Shown here piece by piece: positions 17,513-27,162 of a DNA stretch of 64,000 nucleotides. Within the stretch, counting starts at the first letter, position 1, and each line of letters begins with the position of its first letter. The DNA comes from an uncultured Candidatus Melainabacteria bacterium (GTDB lineage Bacteria > Cyanobacteriota > Vampirovibrionia > Gastranaerophilales > Gastranaerophilaceae): NCBI GenBank assembly GCA_934757155.1, contig CAKVLI010000005.1, forward strand, positions 1-64,000, written 5' to 3'. The translations under genes and the position numbers were made by a program. The notes below the pieces were generated by a model. The model ran no database searches and had not been told where the DNA came from. It worked only from the letters and a program-made list of their open reading frames with translations.

Positions 17513-18544
17513 CTATGGCTTTATTAGGAATTTTATCGCGTTGCCTGCGATATGCTGTTCCATTGCGTATTGAACTTTTTCCAACGGAAGAGTGTCTGTG
17601 ATAAGTTTTTCGACTTCAACCTCGCCTGACGCAATCAGGTCAAGAGCTTGTCTGAAGTATTTAGGGGTGTGGTGGAACACGCTCATCAATTTTATATCAC
17701 CGTAGTGCATCTTTGTCGTATCCAGACTAACTTTTGAGCCTGATTTACATCCGCCGAAGAAATGCACTGTGCCGCCCGGGCGCACGCAAGAGAATACAAG
17801 TTCCCAAATTTCAGGCATCCCGACGCATTCGATAGCTACATCCAACCCTTTTTTCTCGTCTGAGAAATCTTTAAAAATCTTTTCAGGGTTTGAATACTTT
17901 TTCAAATCAACGATTTCATCTGCGTGAGCGAATTCATCCGCAAGTCTGAGCTTCTCAGGGTTTCTGCCTGCTACAATAACTCGCGCACCTTTGAGTTTTG
18001 CCAGTCTTGCGAACATCAATCCGATCGGACCGATTCCGATAACGCCGACTGTTTGATTAGGTTTGATTTCTGTTCTTTCTACACCATGAACAACATTTGC
18101 GAGTGGTTCAGAAAAAGCTGCTTTTTCAAACGGCAAATCGTCAGGCAAAATTAGAGTATTTTTCCTTACGATACGTTCCGGAACCACGATGTACTCGGCA
18201 TAAGCACCGTTTAACAAATTGAGGTTTTCACAAAGGTTGTATTCTTCTCTTTTGCAATAAAAACATTCTCCGCAAGGGGCAGAATTCGCGCAAACAACGC
18301 GATCTCCGACTTTAACGTTTGTCACGTCATCTGCAATTTTCGCAACTGTTCCGGAAAACTCGTGTCCGAAGCCGGATGGAATTTGTTTTATCAATACCGG
18401 ATGTCCTCTGCGGAAGGTTTTTACGTCTGTTCCGCAAGTCAGCGCAGCCTCTATTTTTACCAAAATTTCGCCTTTTTCAAGCGGTTTAATTCTTGTTTCT
18501 TCGTATCTTATATCTTGAGGTCCGTAAAATAAAACAGCTTTCAT
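17513..18544 (-). CDS. Zinc-dependent medium-chain alcohol/polyol dehydrogenase
   Basis: A 343-residue NAD(P)-dependent MDR-family dehydrogenase. The catalytic zinc site is seen in CGTDVKTFRRGHP and GFGHEFSG, the structural zinc in the CANSAPCGECFYCKREEYN stretch with its four cysteines, and the Rossmann fold in GVIGIGPIGLM. It resembles sorbitol/threonine dehydrogenase-type enzymes; the substrate cannot be read from sequence. The start is the ATG at 18544, overlapping the lgt stop (TAATG), so translation is coupled to lgt. Confidence 0.9.
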   Translation of the reverse strand: MKAVLFYGPQDIRYEETRIKPLEKGEILVKIEAALTCGTDVKTFRRGHPVLIKQIPSGFGHEFSGTVAKIADDVTNVKVGDRVVCANSAPCGECFYCKREEYNLCENLNLLNGAYAEYIVVPERIVRKNTLILPDDLPFEKAAFSEPLANVVHGVERTEIKPNQTVGVIGIGPIGLMFARLAKLKGARVIVAGRNPEKLRLADEFAHADEIVDLKKYSNPEKIFKDFSDEKKGLDVAIECVGMPEIWELVFSCVRPGGTVHFFGGCKSGSKVSLDTTKMHYGDIKLMSVFHHTPKYFRQALDLIASGEVEVEKLITDTLPLEKVQYAMEQHIAGNAIKFLIKP

Positions 18545-19338
18545 TATTGCGCATCCTTCTTTTTCGGCAAGTTTCTGTAAATAAGTAAAATTCCCGCTAG
18601 AATTATTATACCGACAGATACAGCAATTGCAACAGGAAGTCCGAATACGTAACAAACGCTGTCTATTCGGATATTTTCAACAAAAATTCTTGCGACAGAA
18701 TAAAGTATCAGGTATAAAAGCGCTATATTTCCGTCTTTTTTTGATTTGTTTTTCTTTATGATTAAGAAAAGTATTCCGAAAATCAGTAGGTCAAGAATAC
18801 TCTCGTACAAAAATGTCGGATGAAAATAGTCGTAACCCGTGTAAGGAATAGGTCTGTATTGTGGTGCAATATAGAGTTTCCACGGGAGGTTTGTCGGACC
18901 GCCGAAGGCTTCTGAGTTAAAGAAATTTCCCCAACGTCCGATTGCTTGGGCAAAAGCCAAACCGACAGCTGTAACGTCGCAAAGCTTCGGGATTGATAGT
19001 TTCTTTCTGTGAGCAAAGATTATTAATCCGATAAGTCCACCCAAAATCGCACCGTGAATTGAAATTCCGCCGTGACGAATTGCGATTATTTCAGTTGGGA
19101 ATCTCAGGTAAAAACTGAAATTCAGCAGGCAATAATACAATCTTGCGCCGATTATTCCGAAAATGATTAAATATGGTGCTAAATCAACAATAGTTTCTTT
19201 TTTCAGTGCATAGAACTTTTCTCCGATGTAGTCGGAAATCAAAGTGCCTGCAACTATTGCCATAGCCATAATTACACCGTAAAAATATATGTTAACACCA
19301 AATATGGTGCAAATTATTTGTGAATGTGAAGCGAACAT
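18544..19338 (-). CDS. lgt: Prolipoprotein diacylglyceryl transferase
   Basis: Transfers diacylglycerol from phosphatidylglycerol to the lipobox cysteine of prelipoproteins at the inner membrane. The 264 residues have seven membrane segments, HGGISIHGAILGG and the signature GRWGNFFNSEAFGG. It overlaps both neighbours by one base (TAATG), giving a tight three-gene operon with a lipoprotein upstream and the dehydrogenase downstream. Confidence 0.96.
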   Translation of the reverse strand: MFASHSQIICTIFGVNIYFYGVIMAMAIVAGTLISDYIGEKFYALKKETIVDLAPYLIIFGIIGARLYYCLLNFSFYLRFPTEIIAIRHGGISIHGAILGGLIGLIIFAHRKKLSIPKLCDVTAVGLAFAQAIGRWGNFFNSEAFGGPTNLPWKLYIAPQYRPIPYTGYDYFHPTFLYESILDLLIFGILFLIIKKNKSKKDGNIALLYLILYSVARIFVENIRIDSVCYVFGLPVAIAVSVGIIILAGILLIYRNLPKKKDAQ

Positions 19339-19889
19339 TATTCTGCTGAACTTTCTTTAGGGGTGTCACCGTTGATAAAATCGTTACAATCTTTTATTAA
19401 GGTTTCAACGGTATCTTTATCTTCCGCTTGCGGATTTAATTCCAAGTATTTGTTAAGATTTTCTACTGCAGATTTTTTTAATTCAACTGCTTTTAGCTTA
19501 TCTTCTTCTGTAGCAGGTTTTACTTCTGTAGAACCCTCTTCAACTTTGTCTTCTGTAAGGCTGTCTGCGTATTCAGACTGCGCGACGGCTAATGAATAAT
19601 AGAAATTCGGATAATCGGTTTTGATTTTCATTCCGTTTTCAAAAGCTTCGATTGCTGTGTCAAACTTCTTTGCGTTAGTAGCTGCAATACCTAGGTTGTA
19701 GTAGGTTTCATACATAGTTGAATCCAAGTCGATACTTGCTTGGAGTCTGTTCATCGCAGATTCATAATCCCCTTTTTGCATATATTCTGCAGCCTTGTTA
19801 TTAAGTTCTTGAACTGCAATATTGTTAATGCAAGCTGTTGAAACAACTGCAATGAATAGCACTGAGGCAATTAATAAAGCTTTTTTCAT
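19338..19889 (-). CDS. TPR-repeat lipoprotein
   Basis: A 183-residue exported protein. The signal peptide ends at VVSTAC, a plausible if not perfect lipobox (the -3 residue is Ser), making it a likely lipoprotein and a substrate of the adjacent lgt product. Three tetratricopeptide-like helices pairs follow, for example YETYYNLGIAATNAKKFDTA and NFYYSLAVAQSEYA, with an acidic insert. Such proteins serve as scaffolds; no more specific role can be read. Confidence 0.8.
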   Translation of the reverse strand: MKKALLIASVLFIAVVSTACINNIAVQELNNKAAEYMQKGDYESAMNRLQASIDLDSTMYETYYNLGIAATNAKKFDTAIEAFENGMKIKTDYPNFYYSLAVAQSEYADSLTEDKVEEGSTEVKPATEEDKLKAVELKKSAVENLNKYLELNPQAEDKDTVETLIKDCNDFINGDTPKESSAE

Positions 19890-19965
19890 ATATTCCTATA
19901 TCCTCTAAAAATCAAATTTACCGACATTCTAATACAGATTTAAAAATTAATCAAGTTTGTAACAA

Positions 19966-20009
19966 TTGATAACTTTAGCTCTGTTTTTGGTATACTTTAA
20001 TTAAAGAGG
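19966..20009 (+). promoter_or_regulatory. prfA promoter and ribosome binding site
   Basis: TTGATA (19966-19971) and an extended -10, TGGTATACT (TATACT at 19991-19996), followed by AAAGAGG (20003-20009) 9 bases before the ATG. Confidence 0.6.
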
Positions 20010-20018
20010 TAAACAATT

Positions 20019-21101
20019 ATGAAAGATATGCTAGACAAGATTATACAAATAGAAAAGAAATACAACGAGTTGGGAGAAACTCTCTCTGACCCTGCTGTTA
20101 TTCAGGATTATAACAAATTCCGTGATTTGTCTAAACAAAGAAAATCAATGGAAGAAACCGTTCAGCTTTATTACGAATGGAAAAAGGCTGTAGATGCGAT
20201 AGAAGATGCAAAACAACTTATCCACGAAGAAAAAGATGAAGAAATGAAGGCGTTTCTCAAAGCTGAAATGGAAGAAAACGAAGCAAAACTTCCTCAGTAC
20301 GAAGAAAGAATGAAAGTTCTTCTTCTTCCGCGTGACCCGATGGATGACAAAGATATTATGTTAGAAATTCGTGGCGGTGCAGGTGGTGATGAGGCTAACA
20401 TTTTTGCAGGCGATTTGATGAGAATGTATATGCGCTACGCTGATAAAATGGGCTGGCAAACTCAGGTTTTGAGTAAAACCGAATGCGAAGCAGGCGGTGT
20501 TTCAGAAGTTATCATTTCAATGAAGGGCGACAGCATTTATTCCCGTCTTAAATACGAATCAGGTGTTCACCGTGTACAGAGAGTTCCGGCAACAGAATCT
20601 CAAGGCAGAGTCCACACGTCGACTGCTACAGTTGCTGTAATGCCCGAGGTTGACGATGTTGAAGTCGATCTCAATATGAATGATATCGAAATCACAACCG
20701 CTCGTTCCGGTGGTGCCGGCGGTCAAAACGTAAACAAGGTTGAAACAGCAGCCAGAGTATTCCACAAACCTACCGGAATAATGATTTTCTGTACTGAAGA
20801 ACGTTCTCAATTGCAAAACAAAGAACGTGCATTACAGATTTTGAAAGCAAAACTTTATGATATGGAAGTTCAAAAACAAATGCAGGAAATTACTGACTTA
20901 AGACGTTCTCAGGTCGGAACAGGTGATAGAAGCGAACGTATCAGAACATACAACTTCCCGCAAGGTAGATTGACTGACCACAGAATAGGACAAAACCTTA
21001 ATGTATGGACAGTAATCGACGGGGATTTGGACGAACTTATTGATTTGCTTACAGAATATGACCAAAAATTGAAGCTGGAAAAACTTGCCGAGGTTGGTTA
21101 A
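20019..21101 (+). CDS. prfA: Peptide chain release factor 1
   Basis: Recognises UAA and UAG and triggers peptide release. In the 360 residues, the codon-reading PAT motif is at 190-192 and the catalytic GGQ at 234-236. Full length. It leads a three-gene run with rnpM and infB; genes that usually precede rnpM, such as nusA, are not here. Confidence 0.98.
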   Translation: MKDMLDKIIQIEKKYNELGETLSDPAVIQDYNKFRDLSKQRKSMEETVQLYYEWKKAVDAIEDAKQLIHEEKDEEMKAFLKAEMEENEAKLPQYEERMKVLLLPRDPMDDKDIMLEIRGGAGGDEANIFAGDLMRMYMRYADKMGWQTQVLSKTECEAGGVSEVIISMKGDSIYSRLKYESGVHRVQRVPATESQGRVHTSTATVAVMPEVDDVEVDLNMNDIEITTARSGGAGGQNVNKVETAARVFHKPTGIMIFCTEERSQLQNKERALQILKAKLYDMEVQKQMQEITDLRRSQVGTGDRSERIRTYNFPQGRLTDHRIGQNLNVWTVIDGDLDELIDLLTEYDQKLKLEKLAEVG

Positions 21102-21104
21102 AAG

Positions 21105-21356
21105 ATGAGCAATTTAAGGAAGTGTGCAGGTTGCGGGGAACTTAAACCGCGTGAAAATATGATAAAAATCACGAAAGACCACGCAACGGGGAAAGCGGTA
21201 GTAAATCCGGATTCCTTAACATTTGGCAGATCTGCATATCTTTGTTATAATCAAAGTTGTATTGAAACAGCTTTAAAGAAAAATAGACTAAACAAGGTTT
21301 TGAAAACTTGCGAGGACCTGAAAGGATTAATAAATAATGAACAGTTTAAGAGTTAG
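21105..21356 (+). CDS. rnpM: RNase P modulator RnpM (YlxR, DUF448)
   Basis: An 83-residue YlxR-family RNA-binding protein. The family fold is visible in RKCAGCGELKPRENMIKI and TFGRSAYLC, with basic patches. YlxR homologues have been shown to bind RNase P RNA. It begins 3 bases after prfA and overlaps infB by 20 bases, which is the common ylxR-infB neighbourhood. Confidence 0.93.
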   Translation: MSNLRKCAGCGELKPRENMIKITKDHATGKAVVNPDSLTFGRSAYLCYNQSCIETALKKNRLNKVLKTCEDLKGLINNEQFKS

Positions 21357-23871
21357 TGAATTAGCAAAGGAGCTCAATTTAACGAGTAAACAGGTGATTG
21401 AGAAATTCGCCGAGATAGATATTATGGTAAAATCTCACTCAAATACGGTTACTCCTGAACAGATTCGCAAACTCAAAGAACATTTGGGAGTTACTCCTCA
21501 AAAAACTTCTGCAAAAAAAGCTTTTATTGTAAAGAAAGCAAAGACAGCAACTCAAGAGCCGGAAGTAGAAGTCGTTAAGGCAGAACCAAAAGAAACCGCA
21601 AAAGTTGAACGCATTGAAAGGGTTCAAAGAGTAGAAAAAGCCCCAAAAATAGAAGTTGTTTCAAAAGCAAAACCGCAAGAAGAAGTAAAACCTGTTGTTG
21701 AAGAGAAAAAAGTTGAAAAACCTGAAAAACCGATTGTTAGAGTTGAAAGAACCAAAATAGAATACCCTAAAAACCAATCAAGAATTGAAATTGTAAGAAA
21801 AGCTCCGTCAAAACCTGCAAATGATGCTAACAAAGACAAAGATTCAAAAGGTGGAAAACCGTTCAACAAACAATCAGGTGAAAAGAAACTGGTTGAGAGA
21901 AGAATTATTCCTCAAGAGATTTATGAAGGAAAAGGTCAATCTAAGAAAAAATCTGATAACCGCAAGAAGGAAAAGGATTTCAATTCTAAGAAAGAAGATC
22001 AAGAGATGATTTCTCTTGAAAAAGCTGCTGCTCAAAAGCACAAAAAGAGATCTCACAAAGAGGAAGAAAAAGAAGCTGTTACACAAATCGTTGTAAATCA
22101 AGCTATGACAATCAGTGAGCTTGCAGAAAAAATCCAAAAAACACCTGCGGAAATCGTTAGATTCTTGATGTTCCAAGGTGTTATGGCAACAGTTAACCAA
22201 CTTATTGATGTTGACGTAATCAAGAAAGTTTGTGAAGAATACGGACTTGAAGTCCTTGAAGAAGACATTGATGCCTTCATGGAAGAAGAACTTGAAAAAG
22301 AACAAAAACAAAAAGCTTTGAGTGAAGTTGATAAAAAGCTTCTTAAACGCAGAGCGCCGGTTGTTTCAATTATGGGGCACGTTGATCACGGTAAAACGAC
22401 TTTGCTCGACAGTATCAGAGCTTCAAAACATAAAATTGTTGCAACCGAGGTCGGTGGTATTACACAGTCAATCGGTGCGTATACGGTTTATTTGGACAAT
22501 AACAAAGAAAAGAAAATTGTGTTTGTCGATACTCCTGGTCACGAAGCGTTTACAGAAATGCGTGCCAGAGGTGCGAAAGCTACTGATATCGCGATTCTCG
22601 TTGTTGCGGCCGATGATGGTATCATGCCTCAGACAATTGAAGCTATTAACCACGCAAAAGCTGCAGAAGTACCGATTATCGTTGCTGTAAACAAAATTGA
22701 TAAACCGGGTGCTGACCCTGACAGAATTTTGCAACAGTTGACCGAACACGGACTTGTGCCGGAAGAATGGGGTGGAGATACAATTACAGTCAAAGTTTCA
22801 GCTCTTCAAGGTATTGGTATTGATGAACTATTGGAATACATACTTTTGGTTGCTGATTTGCAAGACCTTAAAGCTAATCCTAAGGCTGAAGCGTCAGGTG
22901 TTGTTATTGAAGCAAACCTTGATAAAGGTAAAGGTCCTGTTGCAACACTGCTTGTTCAAAACGGTACACTCAGAGCAGGTAACTGCATTGTCGTAGGTAC
23001 TGCTTGCGGACGTGTAAGAGCGTTGCTTTCAGACTCAGGCGAAAGAATTCAAAAGGCTGAACCTTCAACTCCGGTTGAGATATTAGGTTTGACTGAAGTT
23101 CCAAACGCAGGTGATTACTTTGAAGTTGTTAAGAACGAAAAAGAAATGAAAGCAATCGTTGACAAGCGTAAGGAAAAAGAACGTAATAAGAGACTTGATG
23201 CAATGCTTCCTGCTCATATGAGAAGAGAAGCCGGTGATGCTGAGGGTGATATTCCGCAATTGAATTTGATTATTAAAGCGAACACCCACGGTGCTGCTGA
23301 AGCTGTATCTCAAGCAATTGCACAATTTGAGTCAAAAGAAATTGTTACAAAAATTATCCACGTTGGTGTTGGTGATATTTCAGAAGCCGATGTTATGTTG
23401 GCATCTGCGTCTAACGCGTTGATTCTCGGATTTACCGTAAAAGAAGATTCAAACGCGCTTGCGGCTGCTGAAAGAGAAGGCGTAACAATCAAGAAATATG
23501 ATATTATTTACCAAATCCTTGAAGATATTGAAAAGACAATGATTTCACTTCTTTCACCTGATATTAAAGAAGTTGTAACGGGTCAGGTTGAAATCAGACA
23601 AATCTTCACAATCGGTAAGACAACTAAGATTGCAGGTTGTTATGTAACCGAAGGTAAGATTAACAGAAATGATACCGCAGAAATCTTTAGAAACGGTTCT
23701 TCAATCTTCAAAGGCTCTGTTGACCAGTTGAAACGTTTCAAAGATGACGTTAAGGAAGTCGCACAAGGTTTTGAATGTGGTATTTCATTCGTTAAGTTCA
23801 ACGATATTCAAGAAGGCGATATTGTTAAATTTACTACAACCAAAGAAATCGACCGTACCGAACTTGAATAA
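21337..23871 (+). CDS. infB: Translation initiation factor IF-2
   Basis: The GTPase that delivers initiator tRNA to the ribosome. The 844 residues begin with an IF2_N helix domain (VSELAKELNLTSKQVIEKF), then a long Lys/Glu/Pro-rich linker to about residue 245, a second IF2_N domain, and the G domain with G1 GHVDHGKTT (about 346), G3 DTPGHEAF and G4 NKID, followed by domains II-IV. ATG at 21337 lies inside rnpM, indicating coupling. Confidence 0.98.
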   Translation: MNSLRVSELAKELNLTSKQVIEKFAEIDIMVKSHSNTVTPEQIRKLKEHLGVTPQKTSAKKAFIVKKAKTATQEPEVEVVKAEPKETAKVERIERVQRVEKAPKIEVVSKAKPQEEVKPVVEEKKVEKPEKPIVRVERTKIEYPKNQSRIEIVRKAPSKPANDANKDKDSKGGKPFNKQSGEKKLVERRIIPQEIYEGKGQSKKKSDNRKKEKDFNSKKEDQEMISLEKAAAQKHKKRSHKEEEKEAVTQIVVNQAMTISELAEKIQKTPAEIVRFLMFQGVMATVNQLIDVDVIKKVCEEYGLEVLEEDIDAFMEEELEKEQKQKALSEVDKKLLKRRAPVVSIMGHVDHGKTTLLDSIRASKHKIVATEVGGITQSIGAYTVYLDNNKEKKIVFVDTPGHEAFTEMRARGAKATDIAILVVAADDGIMPQTIEAINHAKAAEVPIIVAVNKIDKPGADPDRILQQLTEHGLVPEEWGGDTITVKVSALQGIGIDELLEYILLVADLQDLKANPKAEASGVVIEANLDKGKGPVATLLVQNGTLRAGNCIVVGTACGRVRALLSDSGERIQKAEPSTPVEILGLTEVPNAGDYFEVVKNEKEMKAIVDKRKEKERNKRLDAMLPAHMRREAGDAEGDIPQLNLIIKANTHGAAEAVSQAIAQFESKEIVTKIIHVGVGDISEADVMLASASNALILGFTVKEDSNALAAAEREGVTIKKYDIIYQILEDIEKTMISLLSPDIKEVVTGQVEIRQIFTIGKTTKIAGCYVTEGKINRNDTAEIFRNGSSIFKGSVDQLKRFKDDVKEVAQGFECGISFVKFNDIQEGDIVKFTTTKEIDRTELE

Positions 23872-23876
23872 ACTCC

Positions 23877-23910
23877 TGCGAGCGTGTGCTTTGCACAATA
23901 GCGAGCGAGA
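23877..23910 (-). repeat. Dispersed repeat family B, reverse copy
   Basis: Reverse complement reads TCTCGCTCGCTATTGTGCAA then AGCACACGCTCGCAGG, matching the copies at 10691 and 31870. A GCGGG-tttg-CCCGC hairpin (23915-23928) follows and may end infB transcription. Confidence 0.55.
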
Positions 23911-23976
23911 ACGTGCGGGTTTGCCCGCCTGTTAATACAACCGAGGGTTGTTAAAAACTTGATTTACCGCATCAAA

Positions 23977-26481
23977 CTAGAATTTCTTCAAATGAGCATA
24001 CGCAGCGTCCATAGCTTTTTTGCCAAGTTTGCCAAAATCTATTGTATACATAGTACTTTCGCCGATTTGGATAACGTCTGTGATGTGTCCGATACCGAGT
24101 TTTTCGTGGAAAACTCTTTCGCCGACATTAAAGAAATATTGAGTTGCAGTGTTTTTGAGTTCAGCTTCTTTTTGGCGTTCTTCTGAAAGTCTAGCCTCTT
24201 CGCGTTTGCGTTCTTCAAGTCTGCGTTTCATTACGTTGTTTTCAAAGAAAGCTTTAATTTTTTCATCTTCCTTCTGCTTATTAATAGGGTTTTTAGATAT
24301 GAAGGCTCTCTTTGGTGTGCGCGTAGGCTGTGCAGAATAGCTTGACGGCTTAGAACTAATTGTTTTGCTTACGACATTGTTGTTTTTGCTTCCCGGGGCA
24401 ACAAAATTTGCTCCAAATCCTGTTGTAGGTTTGACGTATCCGTCATTATCAGCAGGCGCGTAATTTTTTTTGACTGTTTTTACTGCGCTTGTGAAGGTGC
24501 TTCTTGGGGAGAATTCGCTTTCACAAGACTCTTCCCTATCCAACAGGTTAGACGGAATTTCGTCCACGAATCTGCTCGGTGTGTAATACTTGTATTCACC
24601 CCACATTTGACGACGTTTTGCAGTTGTCAGGTAGAGTTTTGTTTCTGCACGAGTAATTCCGACGTACATTAATCTGCGCTCTTCTTCAAGTTCGGAATTG
24701 ATATTCATAGTTCTCGCAGAAGGGAAAATTCCTTCGTCACAGCCTGCAATGTAGACAATCGGGAACTCCAAACCCTTTGACGCATGGAGTGTCATCAAAG
24801 TTACGTTGTTCGCAATCTCGTCCATTCCGTCGATATCGGATACAAGAGATACCTGAACAAGGAATTCTCCGAGGATGTTGTCGGGTTCTTCCGGCTCAAA
24901 TTCGTTGGCTACGTTAACTAACTCCTGCAAGTTCTCAATTCTGGTTTCGTCTTCTTCTGTTCCTGTCGCTTGCAATTCTCTCAAATATCCGCTCTTTTCA
25001 AGCACAAACCCCAAAAATTCAGGCAAATTGTATCTGCTTTGAGCATCTTTGAGCTTTGTGATAAGAGTTGCAAAGTCTTTTAGCTTAGTTGCTGTGCCTG
25101 ATTTGATTGTAGAAATGTTATCCACATCCAAAATTGCTGCAAATAAACTTATATCCTCGTTATCAGCGTATTCTTGAAGGTGTTTAAGCGTTGTTTCACC
25201 AATTGCACGCTTAGGTACATTAATAATTCGTCTTAATGACTGTGAATCATCAGTGTTATAGATTAGCTTCAAATATGCAATCGCATCTTTAATTTCTTTA
25301 CGGTCATAGAACTTCAAACCGCCATAAATCCTGTATGGTACACCTGCAGCAATCAAAGCTTCTTCTAATGCACGGGATTGCGCGTTTGTTCTGTATAAAA
25401 CCGCGAACTGGTTGTAGTTATCAGAGGTGTTTACGATGGATTTTACAATGTAATTCGCTTCATCCGCCTCATCTTGAGCCTCATAATAAGTAATTTTTTC
25501 ACCGTCTCCCTTTTGGGAATAAAGAACTTTGTCCACACGCTCTTCGTTATTCTCAATGACTGCATTTGCGGCATTAAGAATGTTTGCGGTTGAACGATAG
25601 TTTTGTTCAAGTTTAACGATTTTTGCGTCAGGAAAATCTTTTTGGAAATTCATAATTATTCTGAAATCCGCACCACGCCAGCTGTAAATAGACTGGTCGA
25701 CATCACCTACTACGCAAAGAGAACGCTCCGGCGGAATATATTTCTCAAAATTTGTGTACAAAGCATTAACCAGCTGATATTGAGCTTGGTTTGTGTCCTG
25801 ATACTCGTCCACAAGTATGTGTTGGAATTTGTCGTAATATTTCTTTCTGACAGCAGGATTTTGTTCCAAAAGTTTTACTGTCAAAAGAAGCATGTCGTCA
25901 AAATCGATTGCGTTATTGTTGTTGAGTGTGTTTTCGTAAAGCTCAAAGATTTTTGCAATATTTTGTGACTTAAAATCTCTTGCAAATGTTGCAAATGTGT
26001 ACGCGTCTTGCATCTTGTTTTTTGCGTTAGAGATAACTGTTTTTACAAGCTTTGGAGCATAAATCTTGTCATCCAGATTAAGCTTTTTGATAGCTTGCTT
26101 GATTACGGCGAGAGAGTCTGTTTCGTCGTAAATAGTAAAGTTTTTATCGAGTTTCTTTCCTGATTGGAAGGAATAGTTTTCAATATCTTGTCTTAAAATT
26201 CTTCCGCAAATACTGTGGAAAGTACCCACCCACATATATTTGACATTCTTTTCTCCGATAATTGAAGTAAGTCTTTCTTTCATTTCACGTGCAGCTTTGT
26301 TGGTAAATGTTACGGCAAGTATTCTGCCTGCAATTGCGCCGTGTTGAATCATATATGCAATACGAGTGGTCAAAACTCTGGTCTTACCACTGCCTGCACC
26401 TGCAAGAATAAGCAACGCGCCTTCCGTAGTTCTTGCGGCATCCTGTTGTTCGCTGTTGAGATTTTCTAAAATATTTTCCAT
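23977..26481 (-). CDS. pcrA: UvrD/PcrA-type DNA helicase
   Basis: A superfamily 1A 3'-5' helicase for repair and replication-fork maintenance. The 834 residues show motif I AGAGSGKTR near 27-35, the Q-motif LNSEQQDA, Walker B VDEYQDTN, QNYRS, and motif VI VGITRAE. After about residue 640 a basic linker leads to a C-terminal Tudor-like domain (FHEKLGIGHITDVIQIG) that binds RNA polymerase in PcrA. AGGGGAATG marks the start region. It is divergent from the SLOG gene. Confidence 0.95.
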   Translation of the reverse strand: MENILENLNSEQQDAARTTEGALLILAGAGSGKTRVLTTRIAYMIQHGAIAGRILAVTFTNKAAREMKERLTSIIGEKNVKYMWVGTFHSICGRILRQDIENYSFQSGKKLDKNFTIYDETDSLAVIKQAIKKLNLDDKIYAPKLVKTVISNAKNKMQDAYTFATFARDFKSQNIAKIFELYENTLNNNNAIDFDDMLLLTVKLLEQNPAVRKKYYDKFQHILVDEYQDTNQAQYQLVNALYTNFEKYIPPERSLCVVGDVDQSIYSWRGADFRIIMNFQKDFPDAKIVKLEQNYRSTANILNAANAVIENNEERVDKVLYSQKGDGEKITYYEAQDEADEANYIVKSIVNTSDNYNQFAVLYRTNAQSRALEEALIAAGVPYRIYGGLKFYDRKEIKDAIAYLKLIYNTDDSQSLRRIINVPKRAIGETTLKHLQEYADNEDISLFAAILDVDNISTIKSGTATKLKDFATLITKLKDAQSRYNLPEFLGFVLEKSGYLRELQATGTEEDETRIENLQELVNVANEFEPEEPDNILGEFLVQVSLVSDIDGMDEIANNVTLMTLHASKGLEFPIVYIAGCDEGIFPSARTMNINSELEEERRLMYVGITRAETKLYLTTAKRRQMWGEYKYYTPSRFVDEIPSNLLDREESCESEFSPRSTFTSAVKTVKKNYAPADNDGYVKPTTGFGANFVAPGSKNNNVVSKTISSKPSSYSAQPTRTPKRAFISKNPINKQKEDEKIKAFFENNVMKRRLEERKREEARLSEERQKEAELKNTATQYFFNVGERVFHEKLGIGHITDVIQIGESTMYTIDFGKLGKKAMDAAYAHLKKF

Positions 26482-26499
26482 TCCCCTATTCCCAAATGC

Positions 26500-26569
26500 A
26501 TGATTTTATGCTATTATATCCTAGCATACACAAAATAGGTATTATTTGCAATTAATAAAGGTGGTACGA
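26500..26569 (+). promoter_or_regulatory. Divergent promoter region pcrA / SLOG gene
   Basis: A TATTAT-type -10 near 26512 and AAAGGTGG at 26559-26566, 3-10 bases before the ATG at 26570, serve the plus-strand gene; TATAAT/TAAAAT sequences on the minus strand serve pcrA. Confidence 0.45.
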
Positions 26570-27144
26570 TGATTGAAATTTTAGATTCTTTGGATGATGA
26601 GCAAAAACAGCCGTCTATTATGGTTCCGATGGGTGATATGGATGTAGCTGACAATGCTCCCGATACTGTTGATGAGTTAGCAATGGAATTAGCAACTATT
26701 AAACAGCCCGCCAAAAGAATCGCAATCATAGGTTCACGTAACCTTGCTATCACTCACCAACAAATGATTGAAACTCTTACAACAGCTCTTGTAATGCAAG
26801 GTAACACTATTATTACATCAGGCGGTTCTTGCGGTACAAACGCAGCTGCAATCAGAGGTGCTATGAAGTCTAATCCTGATAAATTGAAGGTTATTTTGCC
26901 TCAAACAATCGGTCAACAGCCTTCTGACGTTCAAGATCAGCTTATCGGTGTTCCGAATATTGTTGAACACGCTGATAGAGCAATGATGACTTTGGCTGAC
27001 GCTTCAAGAGTTTGTAACAGAGAAATTATTGATGATTGCAATCAGTTAATTTGCTTCTTATCTCATACGAGCCGTACTCTTCATACAGCTCTAGAGTATG
27101 CGGATGAAGCTCACAAAGTAGTAACAGTATTTTATTTAGACTAG
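26569..27144 (+). CDS. SLOG/DprA-like protein of cyanobacterial type
   Basis: A 191-residue protein with a Rossmann-like SLOG fold: RIAIIGSRNLAITHQQMIE, TIITSGGSCGTNAAAIRG and VILPQTIGQQPSDVQDQL. I recall a very similar arrangement in cyanobacterial proteins annotated as DNA recombination-mediator A homologues, including the final CNREIIDDCNQLICF and KVVTVFYLD segments. That makes it a useful marker of the cyanobacterial lineage. The DprA winged helix is absent, so it may bind a nucleotide-derived ligand rather than load RecA. A HEAT-like protein follows. Confidence 0.85.
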   Translation: MIEILDSLDDEQKQPSIMVPMGDMDVADNAPDTVDELAMELATIKQPAKRIAIIGSRNLAITHQQMIETLTTALVMQGNTIITSGGSCGTNAAAIRGAMKSNPDKLKVILPQTIGQQPSDVQDQLIGVPNIVEHADRAMMTLADASRVCNREIIDDCNQLICFLSHTSRTLHTALEYADEAHKVVTVFYLD

Positions 27145-27162
27145 ACTAAAACGGAAAGTTTT

